From positions 372,001 through 436,000 of the forward strand of contig NZ_BNBM01000002.1 of the NCBI RefSeq assembly GCF_014655715.1: a stretch of DNA of 64,000 nucleotides. Reading direction: 5' to 3'. This DNA comes from Streptomyces lanatus. Lineage in GTDB: Bacteria; Actinomycetota; Actinomycetes; Streptomycetales; Streptomycetaceae. Every line of letters begins with the position of its first letter. Position 1 is the stretch's first letter. The translations under genes and the position numbers were made by a program. The notes beneath the pieces were generated by a model, which did not search any database, was not told where the DNA came from, and saw nothing but the letters and a program-made list of their open reading frames with translations. Positions 50,769-59,847 of the stretch are shown here, piece after piece.

Positions 50769-51758
50769 CTAGCCGCGCCCTCTGGACCGAGCCGCCCGCG
50801 CGATGGTCACGACCGCCTTCTCCAGGGCGTACTCGGGATCATCGCCGCCGCCCTTCACTCCGGCGTCGGCCTCGGCGACCGCCCGCAGCGCGATCGCCAC
50901 CCCGTCGGGTGTCCATCCGCGCATCTGCTGCCGGACGCGGTCGATCTTCCACGGCGGCATGCCCAGCTCGCGCGCGAGATCGGCGGGACGCCCGCCGCGC
51001 GCGGAGGACAGCTTGCCGATGGCCCGGACGCCCTGGGCGAGGGCGCTGGTGATCAGGACGGGCGCCACCCCGGTGGCCAGCGACCAGCGCAGCGCCTCCA
51101 GCGCCTCGGCCGCCCGGCCCTCGACAGCCCGGTCGGCCACGGTGAAGCTCGACGCCTCCGCGCGGCCGGTGTAGTACCGCCCGACGACCGCCTCGTCGAT
51201 GGTGCCCTCGACATCGGCGACCAGCTGGCTCACCGCGGACGCCAGCTCCCGCAGATCGCTCCCGATGGCGTCGACCAGCGCCTGGCAGGCCTCGGGCGTC
51301 GCGGAACGCCCCGTCGCCCGGAACTCGCTCCTGACGAACGCCAGCCGGTCCGCCGGCTTCGTCATCTTCGGGCACGCCACCTCCCGCGCCCCCACCTTGC
51401 GGGCGGCGTCGAGCAGCTTCTTGCCCTTGACCCCACCGGCATGCACCAGCACCAGCGTGATCTCCTCGGCGGGCGAGGCGAGATACGCCGTCACGTCCTT
51501 GACGGTGTCGGCCGACAGGTCCTGCGCATTACGTACGACGACGACCTTGCGCTCCGCGAACAGCGAGGGGCTGGTCAACTCGGCCAGCGTGCCCGGCTGC
51601 AACTGCTCCGGCATCAGCTCCCGCACATCCGTGTCCGCGTCGGCGGCCCGGGCGGCGACCACCACCTCCCGCACGGCACGGTCGAGCAACAGCTCCTCCT
51701 GACCCACGGCGAGGGTCACGGGGGCGAGGGGATCGTCGTTCGCACTCTTCTTGGCCAT
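50769..51758 (-). CDS. holA: DNA polymerase III delta subunit
   Basis: A 329-residue clamp-loader subunit that opens the beta clamp. Although sequence conservation is low, LAPVTLAVGQEELLLDRAVREV, DLRELASAVSQLV, the C-terminal LRWSLATGVAPVLITSALAQGVR and PPWKIDRVRQQ follow HolA. The ATG at 51758 gives MAKKSANDDPL; a start at 51788 would add ten residues. It is conserved beside rpsT and comEC in actinobacteria. Confidence 0.93.
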   Translation of the reverse strand: MAKKSANDDPLAPVTLAVGQEELLLDRAVREVVVAARAADADTDVRELMPEQLQPGTLAELTSPSLFAERKVVVVRNAQDLSADTVKDVTAYLASPAEEITLVLVHAGGVKGKKLLDAARKVGAREVACPKMTKPADRLAFVRSEFRATGRSATPEACQALVDAIGSDLRELASAVSQLVADVEGTIDEAVVGRYYTGRAEASSFTVADRAVEGRAAEALEALRWSLATGVAPVLITSALAQGVRAIGKLSSARGGRPADLARELGMPPWKIDRVRQQMRGWTPDGVAIALRAVAEADAGVKGGGDDPEYALEKAVVTIARAARSRGRG

Positions 51759-51856
51759 CGCGACAAGGATGGCATGGGCCACTGACAACCCCTACCGGGC
51801 GAGCATGCGGCAGGGCACGACAATCGACGTCACCACGAGGCCCTCCCAGCGGAGCG

Positions 51857-52102
51857 TCACGGCTCCTCCCGCCACCCGTCCCACTCCCCCGCGAACTCGT
51901 CCAGCGCCCCCGGATCCAGCCGCCCCTGCTCATCCCGCAGCACAACAAGCCACTGCGCGTCCTCGGCATCGTCCTCGCCGGCCAAGGCGTCCCGCACCAG
52001 CCGCGGCTCCTCGTCGATGCCGAACCGCTCCCCGAGCGCCTCCGCGGCCTCCTGAGCCGCGTCTCGGTCGGGCAGCACCAGCACATGTCTCACATCGCTC
52101 AC
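51857..52102 (-). CDS. Small acidic conserved protein
   Basis: An 81-residue acidic protein, MSDVRHVLVLPDRDAAQEAAEALGERF at the N-terminus and DEFAGEWDGWREEP at the end. GTG start at 52102. I do not recognise a named family, but a short protein in this place, between holA and the YceI gene, looks conserved in Streptomyces. The central DEEPRLVRDALAGEDDAEDAQWLVVL suggests a small ferredoxin-like alpha/beta fold. No function can be assigned. Confidence 0.6.
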   Translation of the reverse strand: MSDVRHVLVLPDRDAAQEAAEALGERFGIDEEPRLVRDALAGEDDAEDAQWLVVLRDEQGRLDPGALDEFAGEWDGWREEP

Positions 52103-52142
52103 GGAGCCATTCTCGGGCACCCTGCGTGGGGCGAGTCCCGGG

Positions 52143-53024
52143 TCAGCCCTTGCGCACCAGCTGCACATCCAGCTCGACCTGGATGCTCGGCCCCACCACC
52201 GCGATCCCCCGCGCCAGCACGGTCTGCCAGCTCACGGTGAAGTCGTCCCGATGCAGCTCGGTGGTGGCCCGGCACGCCGCCCGCACCTCGCCCTCCATGC
52301 CGTTGCCGAGGCCGAGGTACTCCGCGTCGAGCACGACCGTCCGCGTCACCCCGTGCAGCGACAGCGCCCCGGTCACGGCCCACCGCTTGCCGCCCTTGTG
52401 CACGAACCGCTCGCTGTAGAACTCCAGCGTCGGAAAGGCCGCCACATCCAGGAAGTCACCCGACCGCAAGTGGTCGTCCCGCATCCGCACACCCGTGTCG
52501 ATGGACGCCGCGTCGATCACCACATGCATCGCCGACCGCTCGACGGGGTCGGTGATCCGCACCACCCCCGCGAACGAGTTGAACCTGCCGCGGATCCATG
52601 CCAGCCCGATGTGCCGCGCGGAGAACCCGATCGAGGTGTGCGCGGGCTCGATCTCCCAGTCGCCGGGCCCCGGGAGCTCCGGCGGCTGGGCGACCTGGAG
52701 GATCACGTCACCGAGCGAGGCGAGCGCGTTCTCCCCGACCGTCGCGGTCGTCCGGTACGGCGTGTATCCCTCGGCCGACACCGCGAGCCGGTACTCACCC
52801 GCCGGCACCGTCGTCACGAACGACCCGAAGGGATCCATCCCCCCGCTGACCACCGTCCGCCCCCTGGCGTCGCTGACCGTGAACTCCGCGTGCCGCACGG
52901 GCTCGTTGACCGGATCGAGCACCCGGCAGCTCAGCACCCCCGCGCTCGGCGGGGTTTCCAGCGCCGCCAGAGGGCTCGTCCGCTGTTCCCGGTTCGTTCG
53001 GCTTCCCCGCCGGCGACCGATCAT
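52143..53024 (-). CDS. YceI family protein with N-terminal carboxypeptidase-regulatory-like domain
   Basis: A 293-residue protein of two parts. Residues about 30-115 form a beta-sandwich like carboxypeptidase regulatory domains (VLDPVNEPVRHAEFTVSDARG, then PAGEYRLAVSAEGYTPY). Residues about 125-290 are a YceI lipocalin-like domain (WEIEPAHTSIGFSARHIGLAWIRGRF, then LHGVTRTVVLDAEYLG), which binds isoprenoid or polyprenyl lipids in known members. No signal peptide is evident, so it is probably cytoplasmic. The ATG at 53024 is my choice; its N-terminus is basic. Confidence 0.85.
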   Translation of the reverse strand: MIGRRRGSRTNREQRTSPLAALETPPSAGVLSCRVLDPVNEPVRHAEFTVSDARGRTVVSGGMDPFGSFVTTVPAGEYRLAVSAEGYTPYRTTATVGENALASLGDVILQVAQPPELPGPGDWEIEPAHTSIGFSARHIGLAWIRGRFNSFAGVVRITDPVERSAMHVVIDAASIDTGVRMRDDHLRSGDFLDVAAFPTLEFYSERFVHKGGKRWAVTGALSLHGVTRTVVLDAEYLGLGNGMEGEVRAACRATTELHRDDFTVSWQTVLARGIAVVGPSIQVELDVQLVRKG

Positions 53025-53198
53025 CCTCGACACCCCCTGCACGACTCGACCTCACGCGTTACCGAAGGGGCATTCGACCACCGCTGAGTTTTTCGGGGCA
53101 ACACGGGATCACATCGTGGGAAACCGGCACTTGCGCTGGTTCTACCCGCTAGTAGCACCAGTGGGGCATCGAACCGGACCCAGGCCCTCCGCCCTCCG

Positions 53199-54038
53199 TC
53201 AGCCGCCCCGGTCGGCCTTGCTCACCGTCGGCACCCGGTCCACCTCGATCCCGAACCGCTCCCGGTACACCCTCAGCACCTCCTCGTCCGAACCCAACTC
53301 CCTCTCCTCCCGCGACCCGTCCGCCGCCGTCGTCTTGAACGTGCGGCCGCTGAGCGTGATCCGCCCTCCCTCCTCCGTCACCCGCGAGCACACCAGCGAC
53401 TGTGTGAAGTGCGACAGCGGCGAGGTGCTGTGCCACCACGCCCCGGCCACGAAGTCACCGAGCGCCCGGGGCCTCCGGTCCAGCCGGTACTGCGGTCTGC
53501 CGTCCATGACGACGTCCAGATCCGCCGCCTCCGCCGTCTCCTGCGCGCCACGCACCCCGGCCGCGTCCGGCCCTGCCTCGACGACCCGGAACACCCCCGC
53601 CGGATCCACCTGCTCGCCCCGGGCCTCCAGCGCCAGCGGATAGTGGCTGTGCGCCCCGAAGCCCACATCCGCCAGCCACGCGCCCCCGTCCACCGTCCCC
53701 ACCTGCAGCGCCATGTGGTCGTACGGGATCCCGAGCCGCTCCTCCTGGCCGTAGACCCGCGCCGCGAGCAGCGTCACATCGAACCCCAGCGCACCGAGCA
53801 ACGCCCCGAACGACCCGTTCAGTTCGTAGCAGAACCCGCCCCGCCGCGCGCCCACCACCTTGTCCAGCAGCCGCTTCTCCTCCAGCACGATCTCCTCGCC
53901 GAGGTGGATCGACAGGTTCTCGAAGGGCACGGTCTGAAGGTGGCGCAGTTGCAGCTCACGCAGCACGTCCACGGTGGGCCACGCCGGGTGCTCGACTCCC
54001 AGGCGCCGGAGATAGGCATCAACCTCTACGGAATCCAT
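53199..54038 (-). CDS. Arylamine N-acetyltransferase
   Basis: A 279-residue NAT. The catalytic triad is C70 in RRGGFCYELN, H108 in PYDHMAL and D124 in LADVGFG. The TVPFENLSIHLG block near residue 35 is also typical. It transfers acetyl from acetyl-CoA to arylamines or hydrazines; related actinobacterial NATs act in detoxification or in making amide bonds in secondary metabolites. The ATG has a GAGG 2-3 bases upstream, a weak site. It ends 4 bases before comEC begins in the same direction. Confidence 0.93.
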   Translation of the reverse strand: MDSVEVDAYLRRLGVEHPAWPTVDVLRELQLRHLQTVPFENLSIHLGEEIVLEEKRLLDKVVGARRGGFCYELNGSFGALLGALGFDVTLLAARVYGQEERLGIPYDHMALQVGTVDGGAWLADVGFGAHSHYPLALEARGEQVDPAGVFRVVEAGPDAAGVRGAQETAEAADLDVVMDGRPQYRLDRRPRALGDFVAGAWWHSTSPLSHFTQSLVCSRVTEEGGRITLSGRTFKTTAADGSREERELGSDEEVLRVYRERFGIEVDRVPTVSKADRGG

Positions 54039-54042
54039 GGCC

Positions 54043-56715
54043 TCAGTCTCCCGCCACGGTGAGCTCCGCGCCGGTACCCGCGACCGCGAGCGCCCCGTCC
54101 TCGTCCGTCCGCAGCACCACGGCTCCCTGCGCCCGCAGCGCCGCGACCGTGCCGGGAGCCGGGTGACCGTAGGGGTTGTCCGCCCCCGCGGAGATCAGCG
54201 CCAGCCTCGGCGCGGCCCGGCGTATGAGCTCCGGGTCCTGGTACGCCGAGCCGTGGTGGGCGACCTTCAGGACGTCCACGCCGCTCAGCAGCGCCGCAGC
54301 CGGTGATCTCAACAGCGCCCGCTGGGCCGGGGGTTCCAGATCGCCGAGCAGCAGGAACCGCAGCCCGGCCGACCGGACGAGCAGGGTGACGCTGGAGTCG
54401 TTCGGGCTGTCCGGGGCGTCAGCCGTCAGAGCCGGGTGCGGCGGCGGCCACAGCACCCGCCAGCTCAGGGCCCCGGTGCACCGCTCCTCCCCGGCTGCGG
54501 CCCGCGTCACGGGAATCCTCCGGGCTGCCGCCTCCCTCCGTACGAACTCCACCTGGTCCACCGGCTCTTCGTGCCCCGTCGTCTCGATCGCGCCCACCGC
54601 ACGCCCACGTAGCACACCGGGCAGGCCCGCCACATGGTCGGCGTGGAAGTGGGTCAGCACGACGAGCGGGATCCTCGTGATGCCGAGCGTGTGCAGACAT
54701 CGGTCGATCGGTGCCGGATCCGGGCCTGCGTCCACGACCACGCCCGTCCCCGCGCCCGCCGCGAGCACCGTCGCGTCGCCCTGTCCCACATCGCACATCG
54801 CGAACCGCCACCCCGGCGGCGGCCACCCCGTGACCACCCTGGTCAGCGGCGGTGGCTGCACCACCGCCAGCAGAAGCAGCGCCCCGCAGACACCGCACCA
54901 CCAGGGGTGCCGCAGCAGCCGTCGGCCGACGAGCACCACGAGCACCGTGACGAGGGCGAGCAGCGCCGCCCCGGTCCAGCTGCCGGGCCAGTCCACACCC
55001 GCGCCGGGCAGCGCGGCACCCGTCCGGGCCACGTCCGCGAGCCAACCGGTCGGCCAACTCGCGCACCACGCCAGGGCCTTGGCCACCGGCATCGCGAACG
55101 GTGCCGCGGCCAGCGCCGCGAAACCCAGCACCGTGGCCGGCGCGATCGCGAACTCCGCGAGCAGATTGCACGGCACCGCCACCAGGCTCACCCGGGCCGA
55201 CAGCACCGCCACGACCGGCGCACACAGCGCCTGCGCGGCAGCCGCGGCCGCCAACGCCTCGGCCGGGCGGGGCGGCACTCCGCGTCTGCGCAACGCCGCG
55301 CTCCAGCGGGGCGCGAGGGTGAGCAGGGCACCGGTGGCCAGGACGGAGAGCAGGAAGCCATAGCTCCGGGCCAGCCAGGGGTCGTACAGCACAAGCAGCA
55401 GTACGGCCGTGGCCAGCGCCGGGATCAGCGATCTGCGGCGTCCGGTCGCGAGGGCCAGCAGCACGACCGCACCGCAGGCCGCGGCCCGCAGCACGCTCGG
55501 GTCCGGTCGGCACACAACGACGAATGCGAGCGTGAGCGCTCCGCCGAGCAGGGCGGTCGTCCGCAACGAGATGCCGAGGCGCGGCGCGAGCCCACGGCGC
55601 TCGACCAGCTGGGCCGTACCGGGCGAACCGATCAGCAGGGCCAGGATGATCGTGAGGTTGCTGCCGGAGACGGCGAGCGTGTGCGCGAGGTCGGTCTCCT
55701 TGAACGCCTCGTCCAGCTCCGGCGTGATCCGCGAGGTGTCGCCCACGACCAGCCCCGGCAGCAACGCCCGCGCGTCCGCCGGCAACCCGTCGGTCGCCTC
55801 CCGCAACCCGGCCCGCAACCTCCCCGCCAGCCGCTGCGCGGCCGACGGCTCCGCCACCACCTCCGGCACCACCGGATCCCGCACCCTCAGCACGGCCGCG
55901 ATCCGGTCCCCGTCCATCAGGGAGGGCGCGAGCCGGGCGGTCACCGTCAGCCGGGTGGAGGGGAGGAGGTTCAGCCAGGGTGAGGGCCGGGGCGTGGGGT
56001 GGTGCGTGGGCTGGGGCGTGGGCCGGGTGGCGGAGGGGCCCTGCGGGCCCTGCCCACGCTGCGGCCGCCCGCCTGCGTCGCCCGAGGTCCCCCAGCCCCC
56101 GTCGACGATCATCAACACCGGCGCCCGTGTCACCACGGCCGTCCCGTCCGGCTTCTCGACGCGTCGCACATCCGCGTTGATCAGCACGGAACTCGGCGCC
56201 ATGTGATTGCCCTTGACCCGCGGCCGGGTCAGCCGGGGATCGGACGTCACCTCGACCTCGGCGGTCACCGTGGCGAACTCCCGCGCCAGCTCCGGCACCG
56301 GCCCACGCCGCAGATCAGCCCCGTGCAGCCCGGCGGAGACGGCGGCTGCGGCGACGCAGAGAAGCAGGGCGGCGACGGAGATACGGGGCCAGGTCGGACG
56401 CACCGGCGCCGGGCTCGGGGTCCGCGCGCTCACCCTTGCTGTCCCGATACCTGTCCCACCCCGCCGCACCAGCAGTAATAGGCCCACCCCGAGCAGACAG
56501 ACCACCGCCACGCCGCCCACCCACTCCGGCGGGGCATCCAGCATCAGCGCCGCCGTCGCCCAGGCGGCGAGGGCCGGTGGGACGAGACGTAGGTCGGTCG
56601 GTCCTTCCTGCCGGGGGTGAGCGGCGCCCAGGCGTCGTCCCGACTCGGCGTGGACGGTGGAGCGGGAGGGCGAGGGAGGGGGCGCGGGGTCGGGTGGGCG
56701 GACGTCGTGGATCAT
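54043..56715 (-). CDS. comEC: ComEC/Rec2 competence-type channel protein
   Basis: An 890-residue membrane protein. The N-terminal membrane region and OB-like domain (DUF4131; about 30-300) leads into the Competence domain with about ten membrane segments (AVSGSNLTIILALL is the hallmark near residue 355), and the C-terminal metallo-beta-lactamase domain (about 630-885) has TVLAAGAGTGVVVDAGPDP and LVLTHFHADHVAGLPG. It conducts single-stranded DNA in competent bacteria; in Streptomyces natural competence is not established. Its ATG overlaps the comEA stop by 4 bases. Confidence 0.93.
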   Translation of the reverse strand: MIHDVRPPDPAPPPSPSRSTVHAESGRRLGAAHPRQEGPTDLRLVPPALAAWATAALMLDAPPEWVGGVAVVCLLGVGLLLLVRRGGTGIGTARVSARTPSPAPVRPTWPRISVAALLLCVAAAAVSAGLHGADLRRGPVPELAREFATVTAEVEVTSDPRLTRPRVKGNHMAPSSVLINADVRRVEKPDGTAVVTRAPVLMIVDGGWGTSGDAGGRPQRGQGPQGPSATRPTPQPTHHPTPRPSPWLNLLPSTRLTVTARLAPSLMDGDRIAAVLRVRDPVVPEVVAEPSAAQRLAGRLRAGLREATDGLPADARALLPGLVVGDTSRITPELDEAFKETDLAHTLAVSGSNLTIILALLIGSPGTAQLVERRGLAPRLGISLRTTALLGGALTLAFVVVCRPDPSVLRAAACGAVVLLALATGRRRSLIPALATAVLLLVLYDPWLARSYGFLLSVLATGALLTLAPRWSAALRRRGVPPRPAEALAAAAAAQALCAPVVAVLSARVSLVAVPCNLLAEFAIAPATVLGFAALAAAPFAMPVAKALAWCASWPTGWLADVARTGAALPGAGVDWPGSWTGAALLALVTVLVVLVGRRLLRHPWWCGVCGALLLLAVVQPPPLTRVVTGWPPPGWRFAMCDVGQGDATVLAAGAGTGVVVDAGPDPAPIDRCLHTLGITRIPLVVLTHFHADHVAGLPGVLRGRAVGAIETTGHEEPVDQVEFVRREAAARRIPVTRAAAGEERCTGALSWRVLWPPPHPALTADAPDSPNDSSVTLLVRSAGLRFLLLGDLEPPAQRALLRSPAAALLSGVDVLKVAHHGSAYQDPELIRRAAPRLALISAGADNPYGHPAPGTVAALRAQGAVVLRTDEDGALAVAGTGAELTVAGD

Positions 56716-57824
56716 GGCCGTACGAGATTCTGTAGATCGGCGAACCGGCGGTCGCCGATGCCATTGACCTCGCGCAGTTCGTCCACCGAGCGGAAGCCGC
56801 CGTGCTGGGTGCGGTAGTCGATGATGTGCTGGGCCAGTACCGGGCCCACGCCCGGGAGGGTGTCGAGTTGATCCACGGTCGCCGTGTTGAGGGCGACCGG
56901 TGCGGCCGGGGCGGTACCTGGGGCCGCCGCACCGCCCGAGCCGGTAGCCGGAGCGGCTCCGGGCACGGCGGCCGGAGCGCCGACGATGACCTGCTCCCCG
57001 TCCATCAGGAACCGGGCCCGGTTGAGGCTGTCGGTGTTGGTGCCGGGGCGCACCCCACCGGCCGCGCGCAGGGCGTCGGCGACACGCGAGCCCGCCGGCA
57101 GACGATGGATCCCGGGCTCGCGCACCTTGCCGCTGACGTCCACCACAATCTCGGCGGCGGCCGTGCCGGCAGCACCTGCGGCACCGGATGCCGAGCCACC
57201 GGTCACCGAACCGGCCGCCCCGCCCTGCTCCTCCCCGGCACCCTCACCAGCGCCGCCGTACTGGGCCGCCGCACGCACCACCTCAGGAGCCCGCACGGAC
57301 TGCGCTCGCCCGGCCCAGAAGTGCTGCACCGCGAAACCGGCGGCGAGGACCAGCACCACCGCGAGCGCGACCACGCTCCGCCGCTCCAACCCACACCGCG
57401 CCTGCAACCACACGGGCATGCGCTCCCGCAACGCCAGCCCGGCCCGCGCCCGCCAGCGCTCGGCCCTTACGTCACCACTCACATCACCGTCACCGGCACC
57501 GCCACCGACGGCCACACCGGCATCGGCACCGACGCCGACAGCACCCCCGCCATCAGCCCCGCGACCGTCCCCGCCCGGCGGCCCCGCCCCCGACTCCCGC
57601 CACTCCCCGCCACGTTCGCCGAAAATCACCTCGGCGCGGCGCCTCAACTCCTCCGCCGACGCATGCCGCTGCCGCGCCCTGCCCCGGACCCGCGTGCCTC
57701 GTCGCTGCCGGGCGCGGCCGTCGGAGTACGGCCCTCGCCCCGGACCACTGGTCACCGCCGGGCGACGTGCCCGAGTGCCAGTACCTACGCCCGTACTCGT
57801 ATCTGTGCGTGATCGAATCGCCAT
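56712..57824 (-). CDS. comEA: ComEA-like helix-hairpin-helix DNA-binding protein
   Basis: A 370-residue protein with a TM segment (RRSVVALAVVLVLAAGFAVQHFW, about residues 150-172), an SLBB domain (VVDVSGKVREPGIHRLPAGSRV) and a C-terminal HhH pair (LNTATVDQLDTLPGVGPVLAQ and EVNGIGDRRFADLQ). ComEA binds double-stranded DNA outside the membrane. Unusually, about 150 residues, rich in Gly, Asp, Arg and Ala, precede the membrane segment. The start at 57824 is my choice; a GTG at 57845 is possible. A perfect DnaA box lies 70 bases upstream. Confidence 0.9.
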   Translation of the reverse strand: MAIRSRTDTSTGVGTGTRARRPAVTSGPGRGPYSDGRARQRRGTRVRGRARQRHASAEELRRRAEVIFGERGGEWRESGAGPPGGDGRGADGGGAVGVGADAGVAVGGGAGDGDVSGDVRAERWRARAGLALRERMPVWLQARCGLERRSVVALAVVLVLAAGFAVQHFWAGRAQSVRAPEVVRAAAQYGGAGEGAGEEQGGAAGSVTGGSASGAAGAAGTAAAEIVVDVSGKVREPGIHRLPAGSRVADALRAAGGVRPGTNTDSLNRARFLMDGEQVIVGAPAAVPGAAPATGSGGAAAPGTAPAAPVALNTATVDQLDTLPGVGPVLAQHIIDYRTQHGGFRSVDELREVNGIGDRRFADLQNLVRP

Positions 57825-57893
57825 GCGACGAGGATCCGACACCACGCCACATCCGCGATGATCTTGCTCAATTCCCGGGGATTACCACCCAGT

Positions 57894-57902
57894 TGTGGAT
57901 AA
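57894..57902. promoter_or_regulatory. Perfect DnaA box
   Basis: TGTGGATAA on the plus strand, TTATCCACA on the minus, exactly matching the DnaA consensus. It lies 70 bases before comEA. A CACTC/GAGTG inverted repeat with a 4-base centre follows at 57909-57922. A single box, so not an origin. Confidence 0.5.
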
Positions 57903-57941
57903 CCCCGCCACTCACACGAGTGACGCGAGGGCGCCTCCCCG

Positions 57942-58787
57942 TCACCGAGGCGAAACCACAACCCCCAACAACCCGGGCCCGGTATGCGCCCCGATCACCG
58001 CCCCGACCTCGCTCACATGCAGATCCGCCAACCCCGGCACCCGCGCCCGCAAACGGTCCGCCAGCGCCGACGCCCGGTCGGGAGCGGCGAGATGGTGCAC
58101 CGCGATGTCCACCGGTGCGCTGCCCGCACGGTCGGCCGCGATCTCCTCCAGGCGCGCGATCGCCTTGGATGCCGTCCGCACCTTCTCCAGCGGGCCGATC
58201 CGGCCATCCTCCAACTGCAGCAGCGGCTTCACCGCGAGCGCGGAACCCAGCAAGGCCTGCGCGGCGCCGATGCGACCGCCGCGGCGCAGATAGTCCAGGG
58301 TGTCGACGTAGAAGTAGGCGGCCGTGGCCCCGGCCCGCTTCTCGGCGGCCGTGACGGCCTCGTCCACCGTGCCGCCCGACTCCGCCGCCTCGGCCGCCGC
58401 GAGCGCGCAGAACCCGAGCGCCATGGCCACCATGCCGGTGTCCACCACCCGCACCGGCACCGGCGCCTCGCGCGCCGCGAGGACCGCCGCGTCGTAGGTG
58501 CCGGAGAGCTCGGCGGACAGGTGCAGGGAGACGATGCCGGTGGCGCCGGACTCGGCGACCTCGCGGTAGTGCTCCGCGAAGACCTGGGGGCTGGGGCGCG
58601 AGGTGGTGACGGGGCGTCGCTTCTGCAACGCCTGGGCGAGGGAACGGGTCGAGATCTCGGTACCCTCGTCCAGCGCCTGGCCGCCGACGACCACGGTCAG
58701 AGGTACCGCTGTGATGCCGTGGCGCTCCATCGTCCGGGGCGGCAGGTAGGCCGTTGAATCGGTGACGATCGCGACATGGCGGGACAT
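57942..58787 (-). CDS. DegV family fatty acid-binding protein
   Basis: A 281-residue DegV protein. DSTAYL near the N-terminus, TSRPSPQVF with the lipid-carboxylate-binding serine, SAELSGTYDAA, and LDYLRRGGRIGAA define the family. DegV/FakB proteins bind fatty acids, and FakB delivers them to a kinase FakA; no FakA-like gene is adjacent. TAACCT lies 7 bases before the ATG on the minus strand with no ribosome binding site, so the transcript may be leaderless. Confidence 0.92.
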   Translation of the reverse strand: MSRHVAIVTDSTAYLPPRTMERHGITAVPLTVVVGGQALDEGTEISTRSLAQALQKRRPVTTSRPSPQVFAEHYREVAESGATGIVSLHLSAELSGTYDAAVLAAREAPVPVRVVDTGMVAMALGFCALAAAEAAESGGTVDEAVTAAEKRAGATAAYFYVDTLDYLRRGGRIGAAQALLGSALAVKPLLQLEDGRIGPLEKVRTASKAIARLEEIAADRAGSAPVDIAVHHLAAPDRASALADRLRARVPGLADLHVSEVGAVIGAHTGPGLLGVVVSPR

Positions 58788-58880
58788 GAGCTGGAGGTTA
58801 CCTGGCGTAGCGCCCGGGCGGCAGCCCGACCCCGCTCAGCCGGTGAAGCCTTGACCGGAGCTGGGCGTGGCCGCGGGTGC

Positions 58881-59660
58881 TCAAGTCGTGCTCTCAGGGC
58901 GGGGTTTCTTCTGCCAGGGATAGGTCTGGCGCGGGCCCGGCGGGTTGATGGCGGCCCTCGTGGGCTCCTCGGCCCGCTGCCGCTGAGGGCTGTCCGGCCA
59001 GGTCTGCTCGGTCGTGTCACCGGCGTCGGCGGCGGGTGCCTCCGGCCACGGGGGCGGCGGGGAGGACGGACGCTCGGGCACCGCCTCCTCCACGGTGGAT
59101 TCCGTCGTGGATTCCGTCGTCTGCCAGTGCCGCAGGGCCCCGGTCTCCACGTCGATCTGCGCGCTGAGGGTGTCGAGGTCGTCGTCGGCGAAGCGGCGGG
59201 CGCGGTCGCGGGCCGCCCAGCGCAGTGAGTCGGCCGCCTCGACGATGCGCTCGGTGCGCTCGCGCAGGTCGGGCAGTCGCCCGGCGAGTGTCGTACGGTC
59301 CGGCTCGGACTCCAGACGCCTGAGCTCCGCGTCCAGTTCATGGCCATGTGCGCTGAGGCGCTGGAAGAGGCCGAGGGACTCCTTGAGGGACTCGTCCTCG
59401 GTGGCGCCGGCCTGCAGCGCGTCCTGGGTGGCCCGCATGGAGGTGCGCAGCTTCAGTCTCAGCTGCGCCAGCTCGCCGACCGCTCCGGGCTGGGCGAAGG
59501 ACTTGGCCCGCAGGGTGTGGTCCTCGACCGTGCGCCGCGCGTGGGTGATCGTCTCGTCCACGCGGCGTTTGGCGGCGCCGACCACCTTCACCGTGGCGTA
59601 CGCACCGAGTGCGACGAAGAGCACGAAGAGCAGGGCGACGACTGCGATCACTGCTTCCAC
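58881..59660 (-). CDS. Membrane-anchored coiled-coil protein
   Basis: A 259-residue protein with one N-terminal membrane segment (VIAVVALLFVLFVALGAY, residues 4-21), then about 150 residues of predicted coiled coil (RRVDETITHARRTVEDH onward), then a proline-rich tail with PPPPWPEAP. A duplicated 12-base block gives TTESTTES in the tail. GTG start at 59660 with GGAGGAG upstream. The family is conserved next to leuS in Streptomyces, with no assigned role; a shape or septum role is only a guess. Confidence 0.75.
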   Translation of the reverse strand: MEAVIAVVALLFVLFVALGAYATVKVVGAAKRRVDETITHARRTVEDHTLRAKSFAQPGAVGELAQLRLKLRTSMRATQDALQAGATEDESLKESLGLFQRLSAHGHELDAELRRLESEPDRTTLAGRLPDLRERTERIVEAADSLRWAARDRARRFADDDLDTLSAQIDVETGALRHWQTTESTTESTVEEAVPERPSSPPPPWPEAPAADAGDTTEQTWPDSPQRQRAEEPTRAAINPPGPRQTYPWQKKPRPESTT

Positions 59661-59847
59661 GAACTCCTCCTCCGACCGGCCGCGACATGCCCGACCTCAC
59701 GCCACGTCACGGCACGCCACATCACTCTTCAACGGTAAACGCAGCAGGCAGGCCCGGAGTTCCAGAAGAACCCCGAACCTGCCCGTAGGGGATCACCCCG
59801 AGCCGCAAGAACCTACGCGGGCCCTACACGAGAACCCAGGCCGGGAC

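Noticed and set aside
57846..57941. Replication origin at the DnaA box
   Set aside because: Only a single box is present, with no dnaA, dnaN or cluster of boxes.
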